Shown in pieces: positions 1 through 12,945 of a DNA stretch of 64,000 bases (position 1 is its first letter; each line of letters starts with the position of its first letter). The notes beneath the pieces were generated by a model that did no database searches, had not been told where the DNA came from, and saw only the letters and a program-made list of their open reading frames with translations. Source of the stretch: Lytechinus pictus (Eukaryota; Echinodermata; Echinoidea; Temnopleuroida; Toxopneustidae); the NCBI RefSeq assembly GCF_037042905.1, contig NC_087249.1:13827201-13891200 (forward strand), in the 5' to 3' direction. The translations under genes were made by a program, and so were the position numbers.

Positions 1-2018
1 TCAGTCTCCGATCTTGCACTTTAAATGTACGTCAACGCTATATTCCCCGCTGTTCTTGTAAATGTCATCCTTACTAGCATCCAGACCAATAACGAGAGCC
101 AGTCTGTCTCAACGAAAAGCCGAGTAAACGTCTTTGAGAGAAAGTCATTCACCAGACCCTCTCTCCTTTCTTAAAGGCCACGCACCCCTTTTATCAATTT
201 AATTTGAATATATAGAGAAACGTTAAGAATGTTGTGAAGTGTGACTAGTGAAAATGTCATCAAAATCGCACTCTGTAGGTCTAATAGGAAATGTAGGGCA
301 TTTTAACGTTTTTACATAGTTTCCTTAGCAGATAGCTTATATAGCAAGCACGGGCATTATCAAAATGAGTTAAATGATGATTTCATCACACACAGCAATA
401 TACACACATCCATCCCTCACCCCCACACACATATTTCTTTTCTCATGTTTACAAAATATCAAATTTTTATAAAGAAATATTTTCTTAAGTTTCCATACTA
501 TCACAAACGGGTATATAATTTCTAGTGTTCCATTATAGGAGTCAAGTTCGCCTTCGCAAAATATTAGGAGAGGAGGATTTAAGTACCTGCGATTCGTATA
601 ATCTAATACAGAAAATGAAATCGGGGAGTCTTTGATAGAGCTGTTCGTAAGTCATCCAAGACTGGCGATCTTTTCTTATGATGGATAGAACAACCCCCAC
701 ATTTCACCAGTTTCAGCATAATGCAAGCCTTGCATTCGGATGGTAGCTTTTAATTATGTTTTCAGTACACACACACACCCATGCAACATTTTACAAATAG
801 TATTTCACACCTCATGCATTTACATCTCCGACAAACAGCCATCCGCCGACGTAGGGACATTATACAGTGTTATGAATAAATCAAATCAAATTCAACCAAA
901 ATCAGCTGAAACTGATATGAGTGACCTAAAACCCGACTTGACACTCAAGAACCAGCCGTGCGTAAGTAGTGTGAACTTATAATAGTAAGACGCACAAGCA
1001 CTCTGTGCATGTGCATATCTGAGGATTTACGAGTAGGTGCCCAGGGAGTGATGATATTCTCGGAACGGCAGATATTTACCCTGCTTTTTTGTTATTCCAA
1101 AATGTCATACAATATTTTGCATGGCCATATACATGAGAGACAATGGCCAATGTTTGCCTTACACTGGCAAAACAAACCAATTAAGCTTCCATCAGACATC
1201 GTATCTTGACAAAATTTTGTCTTATGACTAAAAAGGATGTACAATATTTCAGATGAAATACTCTTTCTTTGGATTATAATGATGGACTGTTCATATTTTT
1301 AATTACACAGAAAATAGGTCAAAAGACTCGTTAACTTGTCCCCTGTCAAATAAGTGAGAGTCAATTGACGCAGTAAAATAAGTCAAATGACACACATAAG
1401 TGGTTCGAATGACGCATTGAACATCTTATTATGTGTCCTATCGTGACACACTGATGAGTGGCACCATAACACACGTACAACTGCCACAATGACTCCCCCA
1501 TAATTATGTGCATCATATATTTTTGTGTCATTTCATATCAAAACGTGTCTTGGGACACTTAAAGACGAGTTATCGAAATATGTGAATTGACTCACTTTAT
1601 TTTCATAATTTGATTCATACTAATTATAAGGAGGTTAACCTGGGGGAATACGTTATAACTCACATAAATGTGCCACTTGAAAATGATTTTTTTTTCTGTG
1701 TAGTAGTTAGCAATTGCAAATGCTTAGACTTTTATATAGGGGCCTATCCGTAATCTTTTAAAGTTCAAGTCAATTAATTTGGCAAATAATTGATTATTTT
1801 CTTTTAGTCATTTAAGATAGCAAAAAAAGAACAGCAGACATCAGTTTCTCATTAAAGACCAAGAAATATTCGTTACCAAAATGGATGTTGACATAATCAT
1901 ACAAACGCTTTTGCGATATGAAGGTTTGTCGGGCTAAAGTCAGGTTTCAAAATCCAGAGTCCCTTTCGAAGCGAATGGAGACGTTAGATGATAACGTATA
2001 TTGGCTGTATATGGACGC
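1..2018. other. Non-coding stretch, no gene seen
   Basis: AT-rich sequence; the only ORFs are short and lack family features or splice context. At about 636-700 there is a degenerate fragment resembling the GCTGTTCGTAAG family seen intact at 22 kb. At 1304-1702 a weak inverted pair (ACACAGAAAA near 1304, TTTTCTGTGT near 1693) may bound an old 0.4-kb DNA element, but no target duplication is evident. Confidence 0.6.
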
Positions 2019-2405
2019 GTCGTGGTGTAGCGATTCTGGCTATCGCTTTGTAATCAGAGGGTCGTGTGTTCGAATCCCTCTACGACCTGGCGTCCTTTGG
2101 CAATGCATCAATCCACACATTAAATAGCTAGGTAGGCCTACCCGCTATGATGTGGTTCAAGTCCATGCAATTGTGGCTCGGAAATCTTGTTGGAAAGGAG
2201 AAAGTGCATAGACTGTGTGCGGACATGCAATAATCTATTCAATTCAATTCAATCCTTATTTCGGTTATAAGGTAAAATACAAAGAACAATCGAATCGAAT
2301 GTGATGATGAATCTGACGACCGGGTATACATGTATCTGATGACTGAGTATATACTTGTAAAGTGCTTAGAAACGCAAATTATTAAGCGCTATATAAATTC
2401 AATTT
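2019..2405 (+). repeat. Probable tRNA-derived SINE
   Basis: The first ~69 bases (2019-2087) form a tRNA-like head. A 7-bp acceptor stem (GTCGTGG with CTACGAC, one G-U pair) encloses a B-box-like GTGTTCGAATCCC. The anticodon-arm region (TTTGTAATCAGAGGGTCG) resembles tRNA-Thr. The body ends near 2405 with GCGCTATATAAATTCAA, a type of 3' tail seen in animal SINE/LINE repeats and again, inverted, near 14.2 kb. Whether head and tail belong to one insertion is inferred. Confidence 0.5.
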
Positions 2406-5400
2406 TTGCTGGGCCATCAAGTTAAAAAAGAATGTCATTATTTGACCTTTCGTGATCGAAAGACGGAATCATAACTGGGGTACTACAAATTCAATATTTT
2501 CACCCTTCAGCTCTCGCTATCCACAAACCGGTCGCGCAATCATAATCTTTCATATCGCGTGATCTGTGACACAAAACCGTCGACTTATGGCGCGCATGAA
2601 CGAATTCCATGGCAGTTGGGGGAAATCGATGAGACGAGGACATTTGATATAGCAATCAATGATTATCCTATACCGATCCCTCCAAAAGGTGATCTCTTAT
2701 GACAGCAATGTATTTTGCAGCGTGTTTAAACGACCATACCACATGCGTGTACAAATGGCAGTTCACACCGATACCACTTACATATTTTGGTAAAGTATTA
2801 TATTGCAATGGTAGAGTATTTTCTCATACAGATATAATAGGTATTTACCAACTATTGATTTATCTTTTAAATGTTTGAGAGGTAAATTACATACATGTAT
2901 ATCCTTTATCAGATCATTGTAAGTGTTCGGTGGTAAATTATTCTTTTAACAAACACAAACAGGCACCTTTAGCCATATTGATAGCAAATTCTTAAATAAA
3001 AAAACCATCAAGCGCGGAATAAATATTACTGAAAATATCAGGACCTGTAGTATCGAAAAACCGTTGTTGTGTTAATTTGTCACCTTCATATGCACAAATT
3101 GGCATTATAATAATTTTCCCCAACTTTCATTAAAACAATGTTTATCAATAAGCGGTTGTTGAAATTATGTACAAGTCACGTACAGCCTACCGACATACAA
3201 AATTAATGATGTTTTTATTACGTTTATACTATGGAAAACTGAACACCATTGTTAAAAAAAAGTGCAAAATAGAAAGGATATCACTAATACAGCACATAGA
3301 ATAGGCCAGTATGGGGTTGAGCTGTGGGCGGTCACTCACCACATACATTCTTCGCATCCACATCAACAAAAATCATCGGAAGGAAGCCATTTCAGCGTCG
3401 TCAGCGCTTTCCTTATAATATGGGTGTATTTCAGTATCAAGTGCTGTTTTAAACGTTTAGGGTAATAAACGTCTAAACTTAGTCGGAATATGAGTACTGT
3501 AGCTGCTGCTCCAGCCATATTGAGGTTGTACAAGCATAAATTTCCCCTTGATACACGCGTGCTAAAAATAACACTTAAAAAAATCATTAATAATAAGGAT
3601 GAAATTAGAGAGATTAATGTTTACTACCATTTTGACAATAAATAATCTGGTATTTCATATCTTACAAGAAAATAGTATGTCAACAGGCCCATTTAAAAAA
3701 CAAATCGACATTTACGTGTGAATTAAAGGGTCATATATAGGCCTATATGGCCTTTGCCTGGAGACTAACTTGACCTTACCTTGCGCTTACGTAACCATGG
3801 TAATAATACACTGTTCTCACGTCTGCGATTGTACGCCGCTTTGGGTATCCTTGGCTAGTGCGAAAAACTATGTTTTTCAATATAATGCCGGGTACAAATT
3901 ATGCTTTGCATATATTCAATTTTTGGAGAGTGTGGACGCGAAAAAATAGCAACATTTTGTAGAATTGTGAGTGTGAACATATAAAAAACACCTTTTTTCA
4001 AAATGCCCTCATTTTTAATATATTATTGTAATGCATGAAATATATTACAGTATTTCGTGATGATGAGCTAATATGCTCATCACGGGAGAGGACGACTTCT
4101 TTAATGATCACTTTAGCCTCACAGGAGGACATGTGATAGATGTGTTAAGTAAACATGGCGGGCGGGATCGATAAATGAATGCAACACGATTGTTATCATT
4201 TTGCCGTCAATGGAAAATCCTGATCTGCCCGCATCCATCAAGATATTCGAGGATTATCACCCAAGCCCGTCAGCAATTCAAGCACAGAATGTCCTCATTT
4301 TACATCATGCCATGTCCGCATGAAACTTAGATTATGAGTACTTTCTAGAACAGATATCTCATGCTTTGGGCGCATATATTTTGCCATTACTATTTTCCAT
4401 GAAAGAGAAAGTGGTTTGTAAAGCCCCATTTTTACTTTGAACAAAGCGTAATAAGTCGGTTTTGTGGTTTAGAAGATTGCGTATGACATCTTCCTTTAAG
4501 ATCTATCGGTGAATCGAGGGACTCCCCCCAAAAAAAAAATTGAGCTCACCATGAAATTATTCCATATTTGGCACTTTTTATTTTCATTTCATTTTTTCTC
4601 GTTCACGAATTTTTTTTTATTGGATGTGTGTGTGTGGGGGGGGGGTGCCTGAAGTCATCCACATCCGTACGCAAATTGTTACACTAATAAAATTGTTGGA
4701 GTCTTTCAAGTAGGTGTATATTTGCAAAATTTATCATAAAATTGTTCTGATATTTCAAGCTATTGTCGAGATAATAGTTGCCCAAAATTTTGTGTCTCTT
4801 TATTCAATTATCAAGCTACATAGGAGCGTGCGAAAGTTCGAAAAGGTGAAATTATTTTCTAAATGCTAAGTAGTGGTTGTAAATCTAATTACCTGTTTGC
4901 AAGGTGCAAGAAGCCTTTTCTCTTCTTACAACATAAAAATGTTCACCGATGCCATTTAGATATCTCATGAATCTTAATTTGTAGACTACGATATTGGATT
5001 TAAACCCAACTTCGAGGGATTAACGTGATTAAAGTGAAAGAAAGCCACGAGCCTAGTTAAAAATTCAGTTTCATCTGCAAGACGTCTGTCATTTTCTTTC
5101 GGATCATGCATAATATATGATCAAAACAACGAAATTAGAAAGCCGGTTGTCATTTTTTTTTGCTTAATTTAATCTCATTGAAATTTAATATCCGCACGAT
5201 GAAATTAGAGATTAGCCCCAATTTGGATGGATCAAGTCACAGAAAATCCTTGAGGCCTCTTCTCAAGTTGGTTGCCATAGAAAAAGTGGAAATGTCATTT
5301 CAGATTTGTATTTCTTGGTATTGGGTACCATCTCCAATCGTGGCATGAAACGGTTTGTTCCTACCCCTGTGGCAATGGAGACACTTGAATCATCATGAAA

Positions 5401-5411
5401 TAAGATGCCCC
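2406..5411. other. Non-coding stretch, no gene seen
   Basis: No coding region is supported. It holds poly-A/T runs, a short G-run at 4634-4645 and an imperfect hairpin at about 4057-4083 (GATGAGC / GCTCATC around TAATAT). The segment around 4060-4330 is less AT-rich than its surroundings and could be a regulatory element, but nothing in the sequence identifies it. Confidence 0.55.
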
Positions 5412-5507
5412 AGTCACACTAACGAAACCGACTCCAAACCGACCGATAGTATGTCATTGGCAATAACGTGATATATTTGATCGGTCTGGAGCAGGTTTTG
5501 CAGGTAA
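5412..5507 (+). mobile_element. Short MITE-like element (AGTCACAC family), diverged
   Basis: It begins AGTCACACTAACGAAACCGA and ends with a diverged inverted version (GGAGCAGGTTTTGCAGGT). A better copy lies at 7561-7660 and an interrupted copy at about 30.24-30.56 kb. The internal GTCATTGGCAATAACGTGAT aligns with the 7.6-kb copy (GTCATCGGTAATAACATAAT). Non-autonomous, no coding capacity. Confidence 0.5.
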
Positions 5508-5568
5508 TAGTTATTGTGCATTCCATAGAATTAACACCGTATTCCCCTGCACTGTTTTCTGAAAGCTA

Positions 5569-5611
5569 AGAGCATAGACCTACAGTAACTAATCTGTTGT
5601 AGGTCTATGCT
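5569..5611. other. Perfect 15-bp stem hairpin
   Basis: GAGCATAGACCTACA is followed after 13 bases by its exact reverse complement TGTAGGTCTATGCTC. It is too short for a typical animal miRNA precursor and has no visible neighbouring element. It may be the fused ends of a small inverted-repeat element. Confidence 0.6.
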
Positions 5612-5742
5612 CAGCGTAAAAAAAAAATCCGACTTGCAAACGCAGAGCTTACATCATGTTAAACATCTTTATAGTTCAGTTCCGTTTGGTTAGTTCTTCA
5701 TAATTACCTCACAAAATATTATGCATTATACATAATCCCAGA

Positions 5743-5912
5743 CATGGCGTTATTTCCTTCAGCAAGAAATTCATCCTCATTGTGCTGCACTCAACCCAGG
5801 TGAGGTGAATGGGTACCCGGTAGGAAGACATTCCTTGAACGCTTGAGCGCCTAGGCAGCCCAGCGAAAGCCGGGGTAATAATAATAGCAGGGCCGCTCGG
5901 AGAACAGTTTTA
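5743..5912 (+). repeat. SINE body, tRNA head missing
   Basis: The sequence from CGTTATTTCCTTCAGCAAG to the GGGCCGCTCGGAGAACAG stretch matches the body of the complete SINE at 6948-7225 and of the one at 52004-52290: same CTTCAGCAAG start, TGTGCTGCACT block, GGTGAATGGGTACC block and GGTAATAATAATAGCAGGGCC block. The promoter-containing head is absent or too diverged to see. Confidence 0.75.
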
Positions 5913-6947
5913 AAAAAAATATGAATGATGAAATAGTACTATAAAATGATTTAATGGAAATAAAACAATGGTATAACATTTGAAGATGCGATTTTCAGCC
6001 TAAAATTACGGCATTATTTACAGTGTGTGTGTGTGTGGGTGGGGGGTAATTACGCATTTCAACTCTTTGACTAAGCTTACTCCCGAACCATTCATGTCGA
6101 ATCAAATATTCTAACCGAATTGATATCAAATTCATCTTCCATCTTCTTTCAATAAATACACCAGTAACGCCCATCATTATACGATTCTTACCTACTGACT
6201 ACTACATGTATAAAATATCATTTCAAATACCATAATTATGTAGGATGACCTTCCCATTCCCTTCGGTCCGTTGACTAATTACCAGCAGCGACACGCAGTA
6301 GGCCTCCTGGTCCATTCGTGAGAAAGAAGCTATCATGGCTATGCGGTTTTAATTGACAATTATTTCACAGAGATATGTGTATAAGGCAATGGAAATACAA
6401 TAGAGTTTAGAGGATGGATCTAAGTTTAAAATATAGATACTCGTAGAATGTCGGCATAACATTCTAAAGAGAAAAATGCAGTGAGAGAATAATGCAGATG
6501 TTTGAAAGAAAATTTGAGATTTTTAATTCGACCTTTTAAATCAAACAAGAGCCAGCTTAGAAATGCAAGGGAAATAAAAAAGTATTAATGGAAAGGGAGG
6601 ATTAGTTCTATTTAAATTTTTTTTAAAAAGAAAACAGTAAATATTTATATCATTTAAATAGATAATGAATTGTCTATAACTGTGATATTGTTCGAGAATG
6701 GCGGGCGTCTGAAAAGTACGCATTGTTTAGGGATTTGGTGGAATCTTCGAACAAGCAAACACCCCTTGCGGCACCATACAGAGCTAAATCCTTTAATTGA
6801 TGCTGCAGCATCTCGTAAGCTGCCATTGGTTTGGACCATTTTAAAGCATTAAGAAGGTAAAACTGGGAATTCTCAAACCCATTCGCCAGTATCAAGCACG
6901 TAATGATGTAAAAGATGTACAATCCTGATGGGAAAAACGTAGAATGT

Positions 6948-7225
6948 GGAGCGCCGTGGCCCAGTGGATTAGTCTAAGGACTTTGAAACAGAGGGTCGTG
7001 GGTTCAAATCCCAGCCATGGCGTAATTTCCTTCAGCAAGGAATTCATCCACAGTGTGCTGCACTGGACCCAGGTGGGGTAAATGGGTACCGGCAGGAAGT
7101 AATTCGTCAAAAAGCTGTATGCACCTGAATAGGTAGCCTAGCTTAGCCGGGTAATAATGATAGCAGGGCCCGCAGGGAGAACAGTTTTCGGAACTGGGTA
7201 GATATACCGTTATTATTATTATAGT
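6948..7225 (+). repeat. tRNA-derived SINE, full-length
   Basis: A tRNA-like head (GCGCCGTGGCCCAGTGGATT, A-box-like) and a B-box (GTGGGTTCAAATCCCAGCC) at 7000-7018 are followed by the shared body (CCTTCAGCAAGGAATTCATC, CACTGGACCCAGGTGGGG, GATAGCAGGGCCCG) and a tail ATATACCGTTATTATTATTA. The family recurs at 5.7, 29.3-29.5, 50.1 and 52.0 kb. It has no coding capacity and would have relied on a LINE for movement. Confidence 0.85.
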
Positions 7226-7227
7226 AT

Positions 7228-7510
7228 CACACAGTGTGTTCACATAGTGGACTATGTGGAAATATTACTCATGCTGATAAAATGCTCGAAATCTACAGTG
7301 TGAAGATATTTTCACACTGTGGACACTTCAACAGTGTGCCTGTTCACAGCGTGTTCACATGGTTGACTTATATGAATATGTGATTCACATTGATGAAATG
7401 CTCGGATTTAACAATGTGAAGGTAATTTCACATTGTGTTCCACAGTGTGAACGCAGTGTAGTACACACTGTGGGACACTGTGTGCTTTCCATTATAGGGA
7501 ATTGTCATGA
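7228..7510 (+). mobile_element. CACAGTGTG hairpin element, copy 1
   Basis: Dense in CACAGTGTG/CACACTGTG words arranged as nested inverted repeats. An internal hairpin has arms ACAGTGTGAA and TTCACACTGT. Shares its layout and many blocks (TTCACATAGTGGACTATGTG, TTCACAGCGTGTTCACAT, TTTCACATTGTGTTCCACAG) with copies at 12.67 and 25.98 kb. No ORF is plausible; a non-autonomous foldback DNA element is the simplest reading. Confidence 0.7.
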
Positions 7511-7560
7511 TCAATGTATGATAAATGTATTTCAAAATATTGCTTCATATAAGTAAGTAT

Positions 7561-7660
7561 AGTCACACCAACGAAACCGACTCCCAACCGATTATTGCAT
7601 GTCATCGGTAATAACATAATAGCTTTTTATCTGTGTGGAGTCTGTTTTGTCGATGTGACT
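7561..7660 (+). mobile_element. 100-bp MITE-like element (AGTCACAC family)
   Basis: The ends are inverted repeats: AGTCACACCAACGAAACCGA at the left and GTTTTGTCGATGTGACT at the right, matching over about 24 bp with a few mismatches. Only ~50 bp lie between. Related copies are at 5.4 kb and, split by another insertion, at 30.2-30.6 kb. Confidence 0.6.
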
Positions 7661-10600
7661 GTACATAGTATCATAATGGACATGGTTGGTGGCACAGACA
7701 TTTTCAATGTCTATTCAGCATCTTATAAGGTATTTTTGCAAAGCTTTTCAGACCCTTTCTGGAACATAGAGAATCTATTTTCGTATGCCCTTCGTGACAA
7801 TTAAGTCTTTGTCGAGGGTTGGTAAATCAAAACAGCAGTTTCGTCGGTAACTCTGGACAAACGACATATTTTGATATTTTTGCTGTTGGTTGGTTCCGAT
7901 TTTACGCCGATCGGCTATCCCGGTACAAGAATTTCCGACAATGACCTTTCACCTGATCATTGGGATTTGAGGGACATTTTTTTCCAATAGATTTTCTATG
8001 TTGGAGAAACCATACCCTATGCAATTGCAAAAAACTCGATAATGGGTTGAATAAGGACCTGACAATGATATAGAATTCAATTTTGACGTCAATGGAAAAG
8101 AAAACGTGCATGTCATCGAGCAAAAACAAGTGACATTTTTGTAAGTGTTGAGGAACGAAGTGCCTCAACACTTCTCACATTCTCTAAAATCTAATTAAAT
8201 CAGTATTTCAAAAATGAAAAAGTGCTAAGAACTGCAATCTTATTTTTATAAGTCCAGTATATCGTTACTAAAATGCTTCATTGACATTTGCATAACATAT
8301 GGTTTGTGAGCAATCATTCGTGGAGTGTGTATACCAAGTGATTACTGTATCAAAATAATGCAAGAGGAAAGATAGCCTTCACGATTATATATACTCCGTG
8401 GAATAATAATGGTGATGATGGTAATACAATGGCTTACAATTATAATAACAATAATAACAATGATGAAAATGCATATAAAAAACCAAAATTTAAGGGGGAG
8501 TAGGACCTCTTCTCTTGAGGATAAAAACGCAAATTCAATTTTCTACTAATAATAAACAGATTCTAAGTACATAATCGTTGCTATGGCAATTATTTATTGA
8601 GCTCAGCTACATTAAATCACATCTTCTTTTTTTACATTACAGCACAGTAATGCCTGTCTATTCACCACTCCATTATGTCTTCATTGCTTTCATTGGGATC
8701 AACATCAATCCAGTAAAGATGTGCTCCATCACTCTGACCAAATCCCCGCTCTCTCCCTCTCTCTCCCCTCTTCCCCAGTCTGCTGTGCAAACCCTTCACT
8801 CGAGTTAAGGGTCTGAATGTGCGGCCTATAATACATTTGTGTACTGAAAGCCCTGAAACAGAAAGTTGTGTGCTAGTCTATGCGTGGAGACCCTCTAGCT
8901 TATCTAGAGTTTCAATCAGGGTTTGTGCCAGAAGACTACTCCCCCTATCCCCCTCTTTATTTCTTTCTACCCCTCCCTCCCTCCCTCTCTCGCTCTTTTT
9001 CTATATTGATCTCTCTCTTTCTCTTTATCTCTATCCCTCACTCGTACTTTGATGAGGAACGAAATGACAGGAAAGCTACATCCATGAGAGGACTTCTTAA
9101 CCGTAATCGCCTTGGGCAATTCACTGGATTTATGCATGAACTGTCGTCAGATATTACCAACGTACCTGACAGCAGTTGCCAATTTCCAGTTCATGTACGC
9201 TCTTGTGTTAAGGTCAACGTTGTTCAAATCTAACCTATCTTCAGCTAGGTTATTAGAGGCATGAATAATATGCCGCATCATTTCCATGTCAGCGATGTCG
9301 GTCAGGAACAGAATCGTTCGCCTTTCCTTTTCAGTTTCTTTGTAAATTAAGTTTCTTTAGTATTTTTTTCCTGTCATCTGTGAAGTCTTTAATACGGTTT
9401 GATCATCAGATAGGCCGTGTTTCCTTTGTGTTTTTTTTTCTCCATTACTTCCCCCAATGAAAACATTCAACCCGTGCTCCTGCTTTATATTTGAATTCAA
9501 TGATTTACTTTAAAGGCCTCTTGCTTTTGGTTTGCTTTTATCAGATTAAATTGCATCCTCTCCTCATTTCCACACCCCCTCCTCCCGAAAAAAGAAACAA
9601 ACAAAGGCGGTGGGGAATGGGGTAGGGGTGGGCTCTTTTGAGAAGGGCATTATGTTCTTAGTGTCAGTGTTGATATATTCATATCTACTGTAGATATGTA
9701 TTCCATACTAACAGTCTTATCAGTACATCCACTACCCCCCCCCTCCATCGCACCCTCACCCCCTCCCTGAGAAAAGCTGATGATGGCACTGGACGATCGC
9801 CATTTTCGTAATAAGCAGGAACGGGCTTCCCTATGAATCCTGGGAATTCCGATTAAAAAGAATCCCAGGTAACTATGCAGTTTCTTTGCAGAGCGTTATT
9901 CGTTCGTGGATGATTATCTTTAGCAAGAAAATGCTTGCGGTCTTTTTCTCCCCTTCACGTTCCTCTGTTTAGTTATATAGTATTGTCTTTACATTAAATG
10001 TTTTTGGCTGAATTTTTATATGGTGTATGCCCTGGATAACTCCGAGGATTTCATTTGAACACAAACACGATCTTGTTCATTTTGAGGACATAATATTTGT
10101 TTTCGTGGGTGGGGAATTTCAATTTTAAGAGGTGCCATCTTCTATGATCCAAGCACTTATGGTGAAAGCGATCATAGATCTGTAAGCTAATACCCTTACG
10201 ATCATAATTAGCTTCTTCATTTGAAGAAGGAGGGGGGTGTAAAGAGTACTTTGGTTTTAGGGATGTCGGGTAATATAGTTTCTAACGAATGATAGAATGA
10301 TATTACCCAACTAGCTATAAGTGTCAATGTTATATTTGATGGTTTTCCAGTGTAAACCTTTATTAATCTCATGACTGTTTTGGCGGGGGGGATGTCGGCT
10401 GATTTTTTTTCATTCATTCTTTAAATCACTACATTTATGTTATGAATTCCAATTCTCCTATTTTGCAGCAAATTGTGGTCTTGCATTATTGCAGTAACTT
10501 GTAAATATAATGTGTTGATATGGTGTGTTTACGTCTCGTCGGAATATCGCTTATAATTCCATTTCAGGCCATATGACTTCGTGCACACTTATTTTTTCCG

Positions 10601-12669
10601 CATGCAATAATTACAGCAAAACATGCGTCAATTTTCATAAAAGCTTTCGCTTCAAGCATAGGATCAAAACGTTGTTCCCTTCGACATCACGTGATTGCAC
10701 AAAATATGTAGCATGAGAATTGAACTTCTGCTTTGAAACTTGTAGAAGATAACAATTAAGAATAACTTAACATTTCCCAAATCAGGAGTTCATTTATCAT
10801 GTTCATGCTAAAATGACAAAGAAAAAGGGACATATATGAAAGAGTAAACAGAGATTAGAAGAAATCGAATAATAGACAATGACGAAAAGCGACAATGAGT
10901 TCTTAAAATAAAGGCCGATAGCAGATAACTTAGGATGCCATCTTCCCACACTCCCCTGTGACAGAACGTGCTATTTATCCCACAAAACATGCAAAAGGAC
11001 GCTACCAAGTTTATGACTCTGCTAAGTCTCGCGCTTCTTTTATGATTTTGAGACAGGGGGCCTACAGGTCCATCACATGGGTTTTCATGTCTTCATACCG
11101 ACATGTTTATTTTTTAATGTCTAAGATTACAATTCAATAGAAATTTGCCCTATCATGGAAACAGAAAAAAAATATCCTTATACTAGCTTAAGCGAATAGA
11201 TTTGGGGTTATTTCCGGTCCGTGAATAATCTGTAATAAACATGATAAAGTGACAAAAACCCAATGCAAAGGACAGATATATTAGTAAAATACGTGACTTC
11301 CTAATCTTGCAACTTTTCATTTTGGAAACCTTATAGAAGGACGATGATGAAATATCATAGATTAGGGCCTATATCATATTCCCTTTGATCTTAACATTGT
11401 AAGTCAGTGATGACCAAAAATCAAAGAGTAATGACACTAAACGTGAATTATAAATGAGTAACAAAAAGCTACACATGAATGCACTTGTACTTTGTATAGG
11501 CAATCAGAGTATGATTATGTATGAGAAAAAAAATCCTACTACTTTATATAGGGTCTTTGTGCAGAATTTCGGTCGACAGCCGAGATTATTGTGCCCCGTG
11601 GCATCGTTTGCACATAAACACATACACACAAATATATACAATCTTTTTTTTCGCCAATAGGTATATTAATCAAAATAAACTTCGATACATCTATATAAGC
11701 AAAATAGTACGATACAAGTCGTCATTTGTTTCCATTGATGAACACGAGAAACAAGAACGAATGAAATCAATAACAGAAATCCACACACACGCACGTACAC
11801 GCACTCACATTCAACACCCATGATGCCCATGATCCTTCCCCTCGCGCGCACACACGCACACACAAAAGATCCAAGGAGGGTCTTTCCGATTCGTTAGAAA
11901 TATACGTTAGGTATTTATACTTATGTTTAAGTGCAACTCTTTCTGCAACAAACCCAAGAAGATCTGAAGATTCGGGAGGGGTAGGGTGGGACACATCATG
12001 TTACCAATCTTGATACCTCCAAAAATATCCCGGTCTTTGTACATTGAACATTACAAGAAGGATCGATCGACTCATGCTATGGTGTAAAGCAGGTCATCCA
12101 AATTTACAAGCGAACGTGAAACTGTAAAGAAGTTTTGTTTGCACCGTACAGGCCATATATAGTGTCCTTCTCGGTTGAAAGCAAAAGTGCATGCTAGTTC
12201 AAACCAGGAAAGATTTCAGGGCATTATATGCAAATGTTATATGCCTACGAAGCATCGGCAAAGGTTTGTTTTTAACAGCATTAGCAGCCACGCTTGTGTG
12301 AACATTGCTCCTTGACACCGTAATCTCGATAACGAATTTCTATCTTACCTCGGAAAAAGCGCTAGCCTATTAAAAAAAGATAAATAGGGCAATCCCAACA
12401 AACACTGGAGGCTGATGGTCGTGTTTAACCCTATCTTGACCAATGTCTTATGAACCTTAACATAATTTAGAAGTATATAATGGAACGAAGTTTGATCTTG
12501 CAAGAAACATACTAGTACTTGGTAAAAATTCGCTGCCCAATATACCTAATTTGATGGATAGGGGGATGGCTCAAAATAGGATAGCAGAACATATTCCACG
12601 AGTTTGGAAATATTGCACGAATCTTAGATGAGTGCAATATTTGTCCTATTCCATCCCTGCTGGAAAGAA
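7661..12669. other. Non-coding stretch, no gene seen
   Basis: No supported gene. It includes CT-rich low complexity (about 8745-9050), C-runs at 9737-9765 and CA-rich tracts near 11780-11862. A 36-bp word (TGGAACGAAGTTTGATCTTG onwards) at about 12480 recurs at about 13445 on the far side of the 12.7-kb element. Confidence 0.55.
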
Positions 12670-12945
12670 CACAGTGTCACACAGAGTGATCACAAGTGTG
12701 GTCACATAGTGAACTATGTGAAAATATTATACACACTGTTTAAAATGGTCAAATTCAACTGTGTGAAGATATTTTCACACTGTGGACACCTCGACAGTTT
12801 GACTGTTCACAGCGTGTTCACATTGTCGACTATGTGAATATTTGATTCACACTGTTGAAATGATCAAATTAACAGTGTGAAGGTGATTTCACATTGTGTT
12901 CCACAGTTGGAACACAATGACACACACTGTGGAACACTGTGTTAT
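12660..12945 (+). mobile_element. CACAGTGTG hairpin element, copy 2
   Basis: Begins CTGGAAAGAACACAGTGTC and ends AACACTGTGTTATTT. Inside are the family blocks: TCACATAGTGAACTATGTGA, the hairpin TGTGAAGATATTTTCACACT, and TTCACAGCGTGTTCACATTG. The left edge CCTGCTGGAAAGAACACAG is the inverted counterpart of the right edge of copy 3 (CTGTGATCTTCCCAGTAGG), which extends the terminal repeat beyond the CACAGTG core. Confidence 0.7.

Noticed and set aside
8819..9233. Overlapping plus-strand ORFs of 77-117 codons
   Set aside because: The longest parts derive from CT-rich low complexity (TCTCTC/CCCTCC) and lack any recognisable domain.
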